This document shows, in pieces, positions 25,485 through 37,043 of a stretch of DNA of 64,000 nt. The notes under the pieces were generated by a model. The model saw only the letters and a program-made list of their open reading frames with translations, searched no databases and had not been told where the DNA came from. Position numbers and translations under genes: made by a program. Positions within the stretch are counted from its first letter, which is position 1. Each line of letters opens with the position of its first letter. The DNA is from Hypholoma sublateritium FD-334 SS-4 (lineage: Eukaryota > Basidiomycota > Agaricomycetes > Agaricales > Strophariaceae), in NCBI GenBank assembly GCA_000827495.1, contig KN817538.1, positions 371,531-435,530 of the forward strand. The letters run 5' to 3'.

Positions 25485-25654
25485 TCCCTTTATGGAAAGT
25501 GTGCCAGGATGCCGCTGTCCGGCACGTCTCGGCGCTGTCAAAATCCCATCAATTTCGTTTCTGTACTATTTTCAGACCGATTGTACCGGCCCCTCTATCG
25601 AGGATTCCCGCCGCAGGCCGACATCCTCTTTTAGAGGGGACGGTCACCGGCCTA
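25485..25654 (-). repeat. Right terminal inverted repeat
   Basis: This is the right arm of the element. It carries a short insertion relative to the left arm near the CCGCTGTCCGGC block and ends GGCCTA directly before the second target-site copy. Confidence 0.75.
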
Positions 25655-25663
25655 TATTGTTTG
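25655..25663. repeat. Target-site duplication, right copy (9 bp)
   Basis: TATTGTTTG is identical to 24339-24347 and directly adjoins the end of the right inverted repeat. Confidence 0.7.
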
Positions 25664-26770
25664 GACTCGAGGGCTGCGACAAATGTGATATTGCCTGATG
25701 TAGACGCATCACCTGATGTCGACGCGCGTCGCGCAACTGATCTCTCCACTATCTCGTTTTTTGCAATCCTCTGAACGGGTTGATACCAGTGTGTACTCCT
25801 CAATACTTATTCTGGCCCTTTATACTCGGCTTCAATTACGCTTGCATGCGTACACCCCCATGATGCTTCACGCTCTGATACTTATCCGACAATCGCCCAA
25901 GATCTGACAATCTGGAAGCCACGGCCCAATTTAAGTTAGTAAAGTAGTCACTTCCCTCCGAAGCTATCACTCTTCAGATTCTGGTAAGCCGTACCCGGCA
26001 ACAACCCGGGGCAATAAGTGCATCGAGAAGCCTGCATGCCTGAAGTCCTAATTTAAATTTATTGAGGACAGGGAACTTCTCGAGCTTATGCACAAGGACA
26101 AACTGCATCGCCTTCAGCTTGTTATCAGCGTTGTATCAGCACCCACCTTTCACTTAGCCTATCGGCTACAAACACTGGGGCAAAGCAAGAGTAGTGCATA
26201 CTTATCTGTTCTTTTCTGCTTTCGTCTCTGCGTTTGCGATGATCACGATCGCGTGCATGGGACAGCGATTGGCCGTTCGCGCACCACGGCATGAAGCACG
26301 CGCCGCTCTCCTGGCGCAACGTCCCGCCCTACGCCATCTTCATCAGGGAACCTCCACGCTCTCTCGTCCGTGAAATCCCCCGCGACCGGGGCCTTGGGCT
26401 GCCCGAGGAACTAGTCTATGCGACTTCTAAACTTGAGCGAGACCGTAGTTCACGTTCGGCACCTTTACACGTGTCGTCATCGTGTTCCACAAAAGTAAAT
26501 TGCTTCCCCAATTCAAATGCCACCCGGCCACGTTTTGACCTCGACCATGTTCATTTTGTCTTTTGCTTGTCTTCATCTTGTCTTCGTCTCTTGGAATGCT
26601 ACTCAATGAAACCAAATTCTCTCAACTGGCCATTAGTCTACAGTACTAAGTCTAGAACGTGTCGCGGCGGTGCTGATCATGGTCTGACTTCGAGGTGTTG
26701 GCAAACATGAATGACGATTCCCATTTTCAAGTCGACAGAAGCTGGTACGAATTAAGTTACAACAGAGTTT
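25664..26770. other. Region upstream of the RdRP gene; no firm gene
   Basis: An ATG-initiated open frame at 26291-26710 (start MKHAPLSWRNVPPYAIF) has no family resemblance and does not splice obviously into the RdRP. It could be a 5' exon, but I cannot support that. The remainder shows nothing. Confidence 0.35.
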
Positions 26771-26780
26771 ATTGGAAGTT

Positions 26781-29700
26781 ATGTCACATCTGATGAAGAA
26801 GAATATAAGAGGACGGACTCGATCACTGAAACCTCTTCATTCCACAAATTCTCCCAAGATTCTTCTTTGCGAGCAGGACTTGTTTTGCAAACGAACCACC
26901 GCTTTCCTAGAGACTACCCAGGTGTTTGAGCTTTGTCCTTATTGTGGCTATTCTACGTCTGCAGAACTACGAACACCTGTTACCCGCAGAAATGAAGCCC
27001 CAAGCTGAGAGACCCAACTGCAATGACTGTATCGAGGATAACGATGTATGCTCGCTGCACATATTAATTTCTGTCAAGAATCTAATGATGTGTGCCTAGT
27101 CAGATTGGGATTTGCCTGAAGGCGATCTTTCTACACTGAATTTGTCCTACGAAGAGCCTGGTAAGCATTATACCCGAGCTCTCTGTTTGGAAAGGCTAGG
27201 TCCCAATGCTCGTTGTCAGTGATCACCGCATGTGGTTATTCAAGCAGAGGGGCAAATGGAGGGGCAAACGCCAACATAATTTCGGTATCTACTACATCCC
27301 TTGGAAAACGAAAAGAGACATGTCCGTCATCAGTGTGCAACGAGCAGTCCTTTATCACTGACAAACGAGCAAGACTGTCAAACGAAGGCCAACACAACTT
27401 CAAGCTCAATGATCCCAACGTACCGCATATCATTGTAAGTGGTTTGGAAAGCTTGTTGCTAGATACTTGGTATATGCTAATTTTTTCTTCTCCAGGCTCA
27501 TTGCCCCGGAGTTCATCTACACATGGACGCAATGAAGCTGCCATACGGCGTTCTTTTCGAACTGGCGCGTCTGATTACAATTGGACGCCTTCAGTATAAA
27601 GACATCACGAAAGAAAAACTGGAGATCTTGTCAATGCAAGGGAATAATGATACGGCAGTACCTTTAATCTCCCAGGTCTTTCAGAGAGACGGCTCTGCTT
27701 CAGATTCTCCACTGTCGGTGGTTAACAAGTATTTTGCTGATGAATTCGCCGCAACCGTACGTCATGTCTATACATCTCTCTCATTCTTATATCAACATGA
27801 TCATATAGTACCCTTGGAAGGAACTCGATCGTGAAGAAGCGGCCCTCTTACGTGGACCTTACGAGGGACTAGGAAACAATCCGAACGAGCCTGACTGGTA
27901 TGGCGGCAAAGTTGAATTCCGGGGGCGGCTAAAATCAGCGGGGAAGGGAAAACCCTATGAGATAGTTTTGGACAGCTGTGCCCTTGGGCCGTCGTCACGC
28001 TTTTCTAGACGATTCGGCTCGTCATCCTTTATGCGCATCAAGATTCCTCTGAATATGTTCCATGAAACGAATAACAACCTCAACCTCTTCTTCAAAAAAC
28101 CTTTCATAATCTGGGGGAAAGTGTTTCGAGCATGCTACGCCAAGGACGACAACATCTTCTTGTACTGGACGAATGAATTATATCCCTTTGGGTCACCAAC
28201 AATCCCAGGACGGTTGTCTTTTGAAGAATTTATTGAATGGCATAATCCAATACAGAATAACTCTCTCCAGGTAATAACTACTTCATGTTTTGTCGATAAA
28301 TTATTGATATCATACGTGTTGTTTCAGCTCATGACCAAATGGTCAACTCGCACCACTCTAGGGTTCTCGAACTCAGTCCCTGGACCTCGTGTAAGGCAAC
28401 ATCTTATTCATGAGATAAATGATATCAGTATGTTTTCTACTTGCTGTTATCATTTCATTCTTCTCATATTGCGTGTATCTAGTCTCTGACGTAGGCTCTG
28501 AGATGACAGATGGCTGCGGCCTGGTCACTAAAAGTGTCACTCGGGCTTTACTTGACCAATTTTCCCTCTCTTTCATGCCCACCGCATTTCAATTCCGGCT
28601 GGGTGGCTGTAAAGTGCGTAAAGTACAGCTGAATATACGTATACTTAAAGGAACTCATGCATCAGAACAGGGAATGCTAATCTTCCGCAATGATGAAAAT
28701 CCAGAATTACAGGACAACGAACATTGTGCCTGGGTCAGACCATCCCAGGTTAAAATTCGATATCCATTGGGGGTCCATGACCCGGCCATGCTCACATTTG
28801 ACATCCTCCGAACCTCACGATTAACCAGTCCCTCTAAAGTTTCATCAGAAATTATCATAAATCTCGCCGACAATGGTGTCCCTCGTACTATCTTTGGCAA
28901 TCTTCTCGAGCGTAGTATCCGAGATATGTTTGAGGCCCTTACTACCTGGCAGGGCCCCGACGCTATGTTCAACCTCTGGATGAATGTCGAGCGTCACGGA
29001 GGTGTTTTGTGTGGCCGTCGTGCACGCGAGGCCGTGGGTGAAGCCCGTGCGCGGGGATACACCAATCGCTCGCCAGAAGACACTGAACTGGATGATAATG
29101 CCGATGAAGATGCAATGGATGACTTCAACTTCGGATCAGCTCCCAGATCCGTTGCATGGTGGGCCGACCAGATATCTGGCTGTCCATCTTCACTCGAAGA
29201 AACAGTCATGGTGTTGTTGGACTCCGGATTCCGGCCGCAGGAGTGTCCGATCCTGCGCGAGAAACTAAGAAAAGTGGTCTCGTACAAAATCGACAATAAA
29301 ACGCAGAACTTGCGGTTTGAATTGAAACACAGCTGTACGGCTTTTGCGGTGCCAGGTAACTTATGCTACTTCCTTGCATGCCTTTTGCTTTCAAAAAACT
29401 AATAGCGCTCTTCCCTAATGCAGATCCGTACAACGTTCTCGGCCCCAATGAAATTCAGATCAAAAGTTCACGCAGAAATCTTCAAGCTGAAGATGGGCTT
29501 CTGACCGACATTATTACAGGTGACGTCTTGGTATGTCCCTAGAAAGACATTTCTCTGTGGCCGCGCATGTTTAACCAAAACGCAAAAGATTGCAAGGAAC
29601 CCTTGTAAATTACCTTCTGACATCCGAAAGGTGATAAAAATTCGCTACATATTCGAAGGCATCAATTGAGTAACCAAATATATCTAGGTCAAGGCAGTTG

Positions 29701-31032
29701 ACCATCCACTCCTCCGAAACTATCTCGATGTTATTGTGTTTTCTGTTCAAGGACATCGTCGGTTGATAGACTTCTTAGCAGGAGGTCAGCCGAAAATTGT
29801 ATTGCTGGTCATTCTTTTTGCTGATGATCATTGTAGGTGACTATGATGGCGACATAGTCCTGGCGCTGTGGGCGGCGAATATAGTTTCTTCATTCAAAAA
29901 TGCTGATGAAAAATACTCGCTGGATCCGGTTGGCTTGGATCTTGCCTTCGCTCGCGACACAGAAACAGGGAGCTCGTTTTTGGCGAGGATAAAAGGGGCA
30001 GAACCAGAAGTTAGAATTCACGCTATGCAAACCTATTTACTGGGAGCACTCGTTGATCCTTCCTTGATTGGAAAATATTCCGCTATGCATACGAACGCAA
30101 TCTATCAGCTGGGGCTTGGACATCCACGAACACACAAGCTCGCGGCAAAGTAAGTCACCCGAACGTACTCTGGATCTAATATCGCAATTGACTCTTTCGC
30201 AATTAGATTTGCAAGAGTCCTTGATTCCTCCAAAAACGGCTATCGAATCAAGCCAGAAACCATTCTAGCTGACACAAAACAGTATTACCACCCGCGTGGG
30301 CCTCATTGGCAGGCAGCCTCTAAGGAGAAGAAGAAGAAATCACCCAAACCAAGATTTGACACTAGCAACGAAGCCTACTTGCAGCGCGACCATACTTCTC
30401 CGTATGTCAAGGGAATATTTATTATGGATCACCTTCGCGAAGTGGCTAATCGGGAGAGAGAGCGTCTCTTGATCGAGGTGGACAAAGTCTTCGCTCCTTT
30501 GCTCAACGAGCCTGATCCTGCCCTCATTGCTCCCTGGGAAGCTGCTGTTAGGTGGGCCAAGATGCCTACCAACAACAAGGAATCTGCTAAATCCAAGGAC
30601 AAGGCGCTCTGCAGAATCGCCTTGCATGTCCAAGCTATGTATCGCAGGAACAAGGGCATTTTTGCGCGAACGACTCGGAGAGAACCAAGCAACGCAATGG
30701 ATTCAAGCAACAAATCTGGTCCCGAGTTTACACACCTTGCGATTGAAGTGCGTCAAGACGAACTACGCGCACTTTCGAAGGCCTTCGCGTCCGAGCCGTT
30801 GCTCGAAGATGTTCCCGATATTCCTGACCAAGAGACGCTGGACAGATGGCGTGCATCGTACGCATACAAGTATGACGCAGAGCAAAATTTCAAGGATGGC
30901 GAGCAAGGATGGTCCCGATTTCCTTGGAATGTCGCTCTCCGCGAGCTTTGTGCTATCAAAGCGCGGTCCATCGGTCCCTATAAAGTTGTTTCCAACAGCT
31001 TCTATGAACGGTTCAAACTTGTTAATCGTTGA
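26781..31032 (+). CDS. RNA-dependent RNA polymerase (RNAi, QDE-1/RDR family)
   Basis: This is a cellular RdRP of the eukaryotic RDR/QDE-1 type, which makes double-stranded RNA for Dicer in quelling or transposon silencing. Landmarks in order are HIIAHCPGVHLHMDAMKLPYG, FELARLITIGRLQY, WKELDREEAALL, EPDWYGGKVEFRGRLKS, SRRFGSSSFMRIKIP, WGKVFRACYAKDDNIFLYWT, VSDVGSEMTDGCGLVT, FQFRLGGCK, WVRPSQVKIRYP, NILGP-type NVLGPNEIQI, the KAVDHPLLRNYLDVIVF block, and the catalytic loop AGGDYDGDIVLALW (29837-29853 carries DYDGD). All three catalytic Asp are present. A long C-terminal domain ends FYERFKLVNR with the stop at 31030-31032. There are about a dozen introns; one splits the second Gly codon just before DYDGD. 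The 5' end is unresolved, since two frames compete around 26770-26930 and the N-terminal region looks short for the family. Confidence 0.9.
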
Positions 31033-31447
31033 TTTTGTTCCGTAGTCCCGTTCTAGCCATAAATTACTTACTACTACTCTGTAACACTATTCTTGAACAA
31101 CATCAATGGCATCATTCTTCGAAATGTCAACTATATCAGTAACGCGGCGCATTCTCCAGAGATGAACCAACTTGACGGCAAGAGTTCGGAGGGGAAATTA
31201 TTTCCATAGTACGGTGTTACAGGGTAATGCTTGATTTACACTCATCCATCGACCTTCATTCCCAAGCACTGAAATAAGATAGGATGGATTTTCAATGAAG
31301 AGCGCTAGCCACTGCGGTTCCGTTTGAGCGAAAAATGCAGGACGTTGAACATTTGAACCTCTGGGAAAAATATTGCCAACATACTGTGCGTTCCGACAGC
31401 CTTCAAGTCCGAACACGGTATAGGTTATACAGGGCGTATGTACACGT
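31033..31447. other. Convergent 3' region of RdRP and HYPK; no gene seen
   Basis: This is the short space between the RdRP stop and the HYPK stop on the opposite strand. I see nothing beyond 3' UTR-like sequence. Confidence 0.4.
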
Positions 31448-31962
31448 TCATGATGATACATTCGAAGGGGCTGTTATTAAGGCGTTGAGCGCCTTCACCA
31501 CATCGGAGCCGTTCTCTGAAAGAACTTTCTCGGCTTGTGCGCGCGAAATTTCAAATTCATGTACCTAAAAACAAAACAATTAGCTATTGCATGGGTGCGG
31601 GAACAACTCGGCAGGTAGATACAGAGAGCTTACAATTAGATCTACGTCTTCTCGTTTCAGAGGGTCTCTCGAGGCGGCGGGTGGTTTGGGGGCGACTTTC
31701 TCAAGGAAACCTCCTGGCCGGAATGCTTCCTCCATTTTGTGTTTTGAATACGCGAAACCATCGGCATACTGGAACCCAATATTTTACAGGATCGAAGTCG
31801 CGTCCATTTTATAGAAATGTTGAAAAGAGGGCCAAATGTTACGGGCGGTAGTACATGAAGAGTGCAAAGAGTTTATTTATCAGCTTGGAAGAGTTATCTC
31901 TTGAGAAAGTAACATACGTTCACGATAACCTCCGGCTCAGGTCGTCCATTAGAAAGTGACAT
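31448..31962 (-). CDS. HYPK: HYPK-like NatA-associated UBA protein
   Basis: This is a homologue of Huntingtin-interacting protein K. It binds the Naa10-Naa15 (NatA) N-terminal acetyltransferase at the ribosome and tunes its activity. It was pieced together from three small exons: 31962-31918 (MSLSNGRPEPEVIVN), 31768-31634 and 31564-31448, all joined in phase 0, giving 98 residues. Exon 2 carries the family signature YADGFAYSKHKMEEAFRPGG, then KREDVDLI. Exon 3 is the UBA-like three-helix domain: VHEFEISRAQAEKVLSENG, then VVKALNALI. Size and domain order agree with the family (about 100-130 residues). The gene points away from ELP3, with about 730 bp between the two starts, so the two may share a bidirectional promoter region. 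Confidence 0.88.
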
Positions 31963-32689
31963 GGCGTTAGTAGTGAAAAGTGGCAGGAAAGTAACGATAA
32001 GCAATGCACTGAAACTTGAAGTTGGAAGCGACTTCAAGAGAGCTGCTGTGACTGCCAGTGGCAAGTCGTCATCGTGGCCATACCTTAGGGTTAGGGTCTA
32101 GCAACCATTGTTTCTTTCACCACAATTGCCAATAAAACATTACAAAATATCTTGCGTTGTAGCCTACTAGGTAACCAAAAAATTGGATTGGAGTAGTGAA
32201 ATTTCGCCAGTGTTAACGAATGGCTCAGCTTGATATGTACATGAGCCACATTATTGTCCTGCTCAATATACTTATTCCAGATAAAATATATTGTATCACG
32301 AAAGACCCAAGGTTCGTTTCTTGTAAAACCATGAACGGGAAATTTCAGGGCGAATTCGGGGCGAATTGCAAAAGCCAAGCAAGAGTTAAGCAAGAGGTCG
32401 ATTTGAGGTCGATCGCCTGCCGGCGATTTACACAAATTGCCGGAGTCACGCTCGTGATCAGTGTCTTGCTCCAGACGATACAACTTGCAAGCGACTTGTC
32501 CCAATATCCATCCCTCGTTCATCAGTCTTGACTTTTTGGCGTCATCGAGCTTTAGAAGACTAGAAAAGGAGGTTTCAATCAACCGCGTCCAGTAGATTCG
32601 CAAACAGAGATCTCAGGAGAGCTCAAATCCGTGTATTTAAAAAGCTAGACTCGGATTCACGAAAGTTGGATCAACCTCCTGCAAAAGCA
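31963..32689. promoter_or_regulatory. Divergent HYPK-ELP3 intergenic region
   Basis: This is the shared upstream region of two divergent housekeeping genes. It holds two consecutive TTAGGG hexamers at 32085-32096, a telomere-like motif that in other fungi can be bound by Tbf1/Teb1-type Myb factors. A 170-codon minus-strand open frame (32603-32091) lacks an ATG at its start and has no family resemblance. Confidence 0.35.
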
Positions 32690-35142
32690 ATGGTACAAAG
32701 ATCGAAGACCGACGGTACGCAGAGAAAGGCAATGATTCATAGGCGTATCTTAATCTTAAATTTGCGCAGGCCCCTCGCAGGCGGAAACGCTTCTGCGAGT
32801 AACGTCGGGGATCGCAGCGGAACTCATTAAAGCACACGATGCAAACCAATCGGTGTCCCTGAACGAAATACGCTCGAAAATGAGCAAAAAGTTCGGGTTT
32901 GGAGGCGTCCCGAGGCTTGTCGATATCATCAGCGCTATTCCAGACGAGTACAAGAAAGCGCTGCTGCCCAAGCTGAAGGCGCGCCCCATACGAACTGCAA
33001 GCGGAGTGAGTGCTGCCATTTTACTCGAGCGATGCCAGTATATTGATGTTCCACAGATAGCAGTCGTCGCTGTTATGTGCAAGCCGCATCGCTGTCCCCA
33101 TATCGCAATGACGGGGAATATCTGCGTGTATGTAAATTTGCCCCTCCGACAGCGGCAATTATTGATCCATTCAACCGCAGATATTGTCCCGGAGGCCCAG
33201 ATTCCGATTTTGATTACAGCACACAAAGCTACACGGGCTACGAGCCAACAAGTATGCGTGCCATCCGAGCGCGGTATGATCCATATGAACAAACAAGAGG
33301 GCGCGTAGAGCAACTGAAAAGCCTGGGACATAATGTCGACAAGGTATGTCATCTTGAGACTTTCCACTGTATGTTGAAATCTATATGTATCGTTGACTGT
33401 ATCTTTCAGGTAGAATTTATCGTAATGGGCGGCACATTCATGAGTATGCCAGAAGATTACCGAGGGAAGTTCATCGCACAGTTGCACAATGCTCTTTCCG
33501 GTTTTACGGGTACAGATGTCGACGAGGCTGTGAGGTCAGCGCTCTCTCACTCTTCACAATTACACGACTTTTGATCCCCGTCCTTGCAGATATTCTGAGC
33601 AGAGTAAATCAAAAGCCATCGGTATCACGATTGAGACCCGTCCGGATTACTGTCTTCGCCCCCATCTCAGGTCTGTCTGGTATTCACTCTTCGATCATGA
33701 CAAACACTAACTGAACCACCGAACCATAGCCAAATGCTTCGTTACGGGTGTACTCGCTTGGAAATCGGTGTTCAATCAGTGTATGAAGATGTCGCACGAG
33801 ACACAAATAGAGGTCACACCGTCCGCGCTGTCTCCGAGTCGTTCCACCTCGCCAAAGACGCGGGATTCAAGGTTGTTGCGCACATGATGCCCGATCTCCC
33901 GAATGTTGGGGTCGAGCGTGACCTCGAGCAGTTCAAAGAATACTTCGAGAACCCCGCATTTCGCAGCGACGGCCTCAAGATCTACCCCACCCTTGTCATC
34001 CGAGGCACTGGGCTTTACGAGCTGTGGCGAACGGGCCGATACAAAAATTACACGGCCAACGTTCTAGTTGACGTCGTCGCGCGGATTCTTGCGCTGGTGC
34101 CCCCATGGACGAGGGTGTACCGTGTCCAACGGTAAGTAGCCTTGACGTCAATGCCCAGCATTGTGGGCTTCGGTCCGATCAACCAGCGCTGGCTTGAGAA
34201 AACGACTGACAAAGGTTTATTTTGTTTTATTTAGTGATATTCCACTCCCCCTTGTCACCAGTGGATGTGAAAATTCGGGCAATCTGCGCGAGCTGGCTCT
34301 GAACCGCATGAAGGACTTTGGTGCGGTCTGCAGAGATGTCAGATTCCGTGAGGTTGGAGTAAGTCAAAATTTCTTCGTCTGTGTTCCTTTCGAAGGCTCT
34401 GTCCCCGCTACCCGACCCGCTGGGTTGGACTGGGCTGAGACATTTTCTATACATCCCATCTCTCACCGCGGTGTTCACAACATTGATCCTCGTCTTTATC
34501 TTTATTTTTGTATTGCAGATTCACGAAATACATCACAAGGTGCGGCCAGAGTCCGTCGAGCTGCTTCGCCGTGATTACGCCGCGAACGGTGGTTGGGAAA
34601 CGTTCCTGTCATACGAGGACCCCGAGAAGGACATCCTTATCGGTCTTCTGCGTCTACGCAAGTGTTCAGAGGAGGGCACATTCCGCCCGGAGCTCGTGCG
34701 GACAGATGACGGCGGCTGTAGCATCGTCCGCGAGCTGCATGTGTACGGAACGGCGGTTCCTGTCCATGGGCGCGATCCTACCAAGTTCCAACACCAGGTA
34801 TGTTACGCTGTGCTCGTTTCGGCCAATACTAGAGGTATTTTTCTGAAACACACACCCCTATTCTAACCAGGGCTTTGGTACTTTGTTAATGGAAGAAGCA
34901 GAACGTATTGCCCGAGAGGAGCATGGGAGTATCAAGCTGGCTGTCATCTCCGGTGAGTACAATTTCTTCCCCCACTCAACACGCCTATCGCATCGGTTTT
35001 TTCCTGTGATAGATGGCCACAATCCCATACAATTGCTGATTGTTCCATTCTACTTATTTATATAGGTGTTGGAACGCGAGACTATTACAGGAAGCTGGGA
35101 TACGAGCTAGATGGACCTTACATGAGCAAGTCGCTCCTATGA
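32690..35142 (+). CDS. ELP3: Elongator catalytic subunit Elp3 (radical SAM / acetyltransferase)
   Basis: This is the catalytic subunit of Elongator, which makes cm5U-type modifications at wobble uridine of tRNAs. Eleven exons fit exactly: 32690-32714, 32770-33005, 33057-33127, 33181-33343, 33410-33534, 33590-33670, 33730-34131, 34235-34358, 34519-34797, 34871-34952 and 35066-35142. They total 1,665 nt and 554 residues, the usual Elp3 length. The radical-SAM cluster motif is [19 protein letters not shown] (Cx4Cx9Cx2C). It is followed by [20 protein letters not shown], the substrate blocks [15 protein letters not shown] and [13 protein letters not shown], the hinge [12 protein letters not shown], and a GNAT domain with the acetyl-CoA loop [13 protein letters not shown] and [20 protein letters not shown]. 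All catalytic motifs are intact. Confidence 0.97.
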
Positions 35143-35900
35143 TTTACATGTAATCGGCTTCGATTACCTTGAACGCTGATTCTGTAAGTAGATTTATCTT
35201 GGTCATTTAGTGTATTTTAATTGTAAAGGCATAATGTTATCATTTTTCTTTACACTCATTTTGAGACAATTTCCAGGAGATTTCAGATCGCAACTCGTTT
35301 TTTTATGTCCCCCAGGAAGCGCTAGACGAACCGTCCATTGACACGAGTGTCTAGTTCGATAGATTGATGAAATGTATACAACTGGCTTTGTGAAGGTACC
35401 ATGTTACTGTCTTCCTCTTGAATCTGTCTTTAGAAGTTTATAGATACTGCAAACAGAAATGGGAAGAAAATAAATCAAGATTTTGGATCGCAACTTCGGT
35501 TTTTTTCTGTCCATCATGTGTCCGTACCATGAGGCTATGGTAATGTGGGATCCAGGATAAGTACAAGCTAGATGGAACGAAGAAACTTCCAGACTGCTGA
35601 AAAGGCGAAACTCTATTGCTCCGTGAGCATCTGTCGGCTCGTTTTTTGTGGGAATGGGAATGAGTTGCCTATACCCTCTAAATGCGTTGCTTTCGTTCAA
35701 GGCACATGGAGTGAGCAGGGAAACGTCCTGCCGATATTTTTGCGGAAAGCCTGCGGTCAGTCTTTTTTCTTGACCGGAAATTAAGGACGAGTTGGGCCCA
35801 GACTAATCGACAATATCGCCAAAATGCCACATCGCGGCAACAAGGTCCAGGCCATTGCAGGGCGTGCATGTGGTCGATGGCAACTGGAAGGCGCTTTTAA
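35143..35900. other. 3' region of ELP3; no gene seen
   Basis: This is AT-rich sequence after the ELP3 stop. The short open frames have no recognisable content. Confidence 0.4.
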
Positions 35901-35949
35901 TTGCTAGCTTTTCAGAATTAGGGACCCTTTCGAGATATCGTCCTTAAGC

Positions 35950-36765
35950 TGCACGTAGCATGGCGCAGTCCGACAACGTAAAGCCATTGACCCTGCGCCA
36001 AAGATGAGTTCCATCCAGCCATGAGTCCAATAACCCAACAAGAACCGAGTGACCTGCCACAAGAATATCTGGACCGTACTGACCAAGAATACCAGCGTTC
36101 GCAGCCATGAGACTTTTCTCTGAACCGCCAACTTGGCCAGTGGTGGTGTTTAGCTCTGTTGCACCATCGATGATCGCAGCCGGGAGCAGCGTTCTGCCTC
36201 TGCCAAATACAAATTGTTTCCCGCCTCTCTGTCTTAGCCCCCTCCTCGACTTTTCTCACCGTGAACTCTATCTCATACCGTTACAGAAAAATATCTGGCA
36301 GAGCAAGGAAGATGTCAAAAATATCGGGGCCATTACGAGCGTTGAAGCGCTCCTGATGTTCCTGAGTTTAGGTCTTTGCGTCGTCCTTGTCGGCGGTTTT
36401 GTATCGGCGGATGCTTTTAGATTTTCTTCTTCGACAGGCATGGCTCGCTGAGGTAGTAGGATTTTTGCAGGGACCTCATTTTGGAATGCTTGAGTGCGGA
36501 AATTGAAAAGCATAGTACCAGCGTAGACAGCGTCGAAGGGAGCAGTAGAGGGCCACATAGGGATATCAGAGATCTAGATTAGCTAACAATGGATTCATTT
36601 GAACGGTCTTGACGAAAACTGGCATGCTTGGAGGGCTTTGACTGGGTGGGTGAGGCAGTGAACCCACTACCGAGTGGTAGGCTGTATGTTGTGGTCAACG
36701 CTGATCACCACGGCGTGAGGACAACGCATATACTGGATCTCGGGAGGAGCAGTCGCAGCCATGAC
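35950..36765 (-). CDS. Unrecognised multi-exon gene (tentative)
   Basis: I do not recognise a family. A coding-like path exists on the minus strand. A possible first exon begins MAATAPPEI near 36762. A middle exon follows a ctaatctag acceptor and reads ISDIPMWPSTAPFDAVYAG, then a Lys/Pro-rich part and a hydrophobic LVMAPIFLTSSLLCQIFF. A last exon, joined by a ~54-nt intron in matching phase, reads FGRGRTLLPAAIIDGATELN, then GGSEKSLMAANAGILGQYGPD and a hydrophobic segment, stopping near 35950. Phases agree at the second junction only. The exact start, the first intron and even the reality of the gene are uncertain. Confidence 0.3.
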
Positions 36766-37043
36766 GAAGAAAGATTGAAACCTAAGGGTGACACTGAAGT
36801 CTACCGCGCGTCTCTCGAAGGTCCCTACTCTTCGTTTATATTGTAGAGAGCTTCTGATCGCCATCTTACAAGTAATGGACGTCCCAAGTTTTCGCAAAGG
36901 CGCAGAGGCACCAGCGATCCGTTGGATATATCTCTGTTACCCAACGCGTCTATCATTGTAAAGGGTTTATGTTACTGTCTTTGAACTCATCTTGAAAGAA
37001 TTACTCGGAGCTCTTCAGAATTTCGGGCTGCAGCTTATTTGCG

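Larger units (their letters stand above)
24348..25654. mobile_element. Non-autonomous TIR element carrying a helicase fragment (MULE-like)
   Basis: A 1,307-bp unit is bounded by long terminal inverted repeats of about 165-170 bp (24348-24512 and 25485-25654). It begins TAGCC...GTGACC, ends GGTCAC...GGCCTA, and is flanked by a perfect 9-bp direct repeat. The two arms share long blocks, for example AGAGGATGTCGGCCTGCGGC and AATAGTACAGAAAC, and look roughly 75-80% alike with small indels, so the insertion is not very recent. No transposase is encoded inside; the only coding content is a truncated RecQ-like helicase. Long TIRs, a 9-bp duplication and an internal host-like gene fragment match a Pack-MULE, although the superfamily cannot be proved without a transposase. 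Its left end is only 87 bp upstream of the Trf4 start codon. Confidence 0.75.

Noticed and set aside
26291..26710. Frame MKHAPLSWRNVPPYAIF as the RdRP N-terminus
   Set aside because: No splice connection in frame to the RdRP could be built, and it does not resemble known RdRP N-terminal regions.
32091..32603. A 170-codon minus-strand frame between HYPK and ELP3
   Set aside because: It begins with TTG, has no ATG near its start, no homology that I recognise, and covers the expected promoter region.
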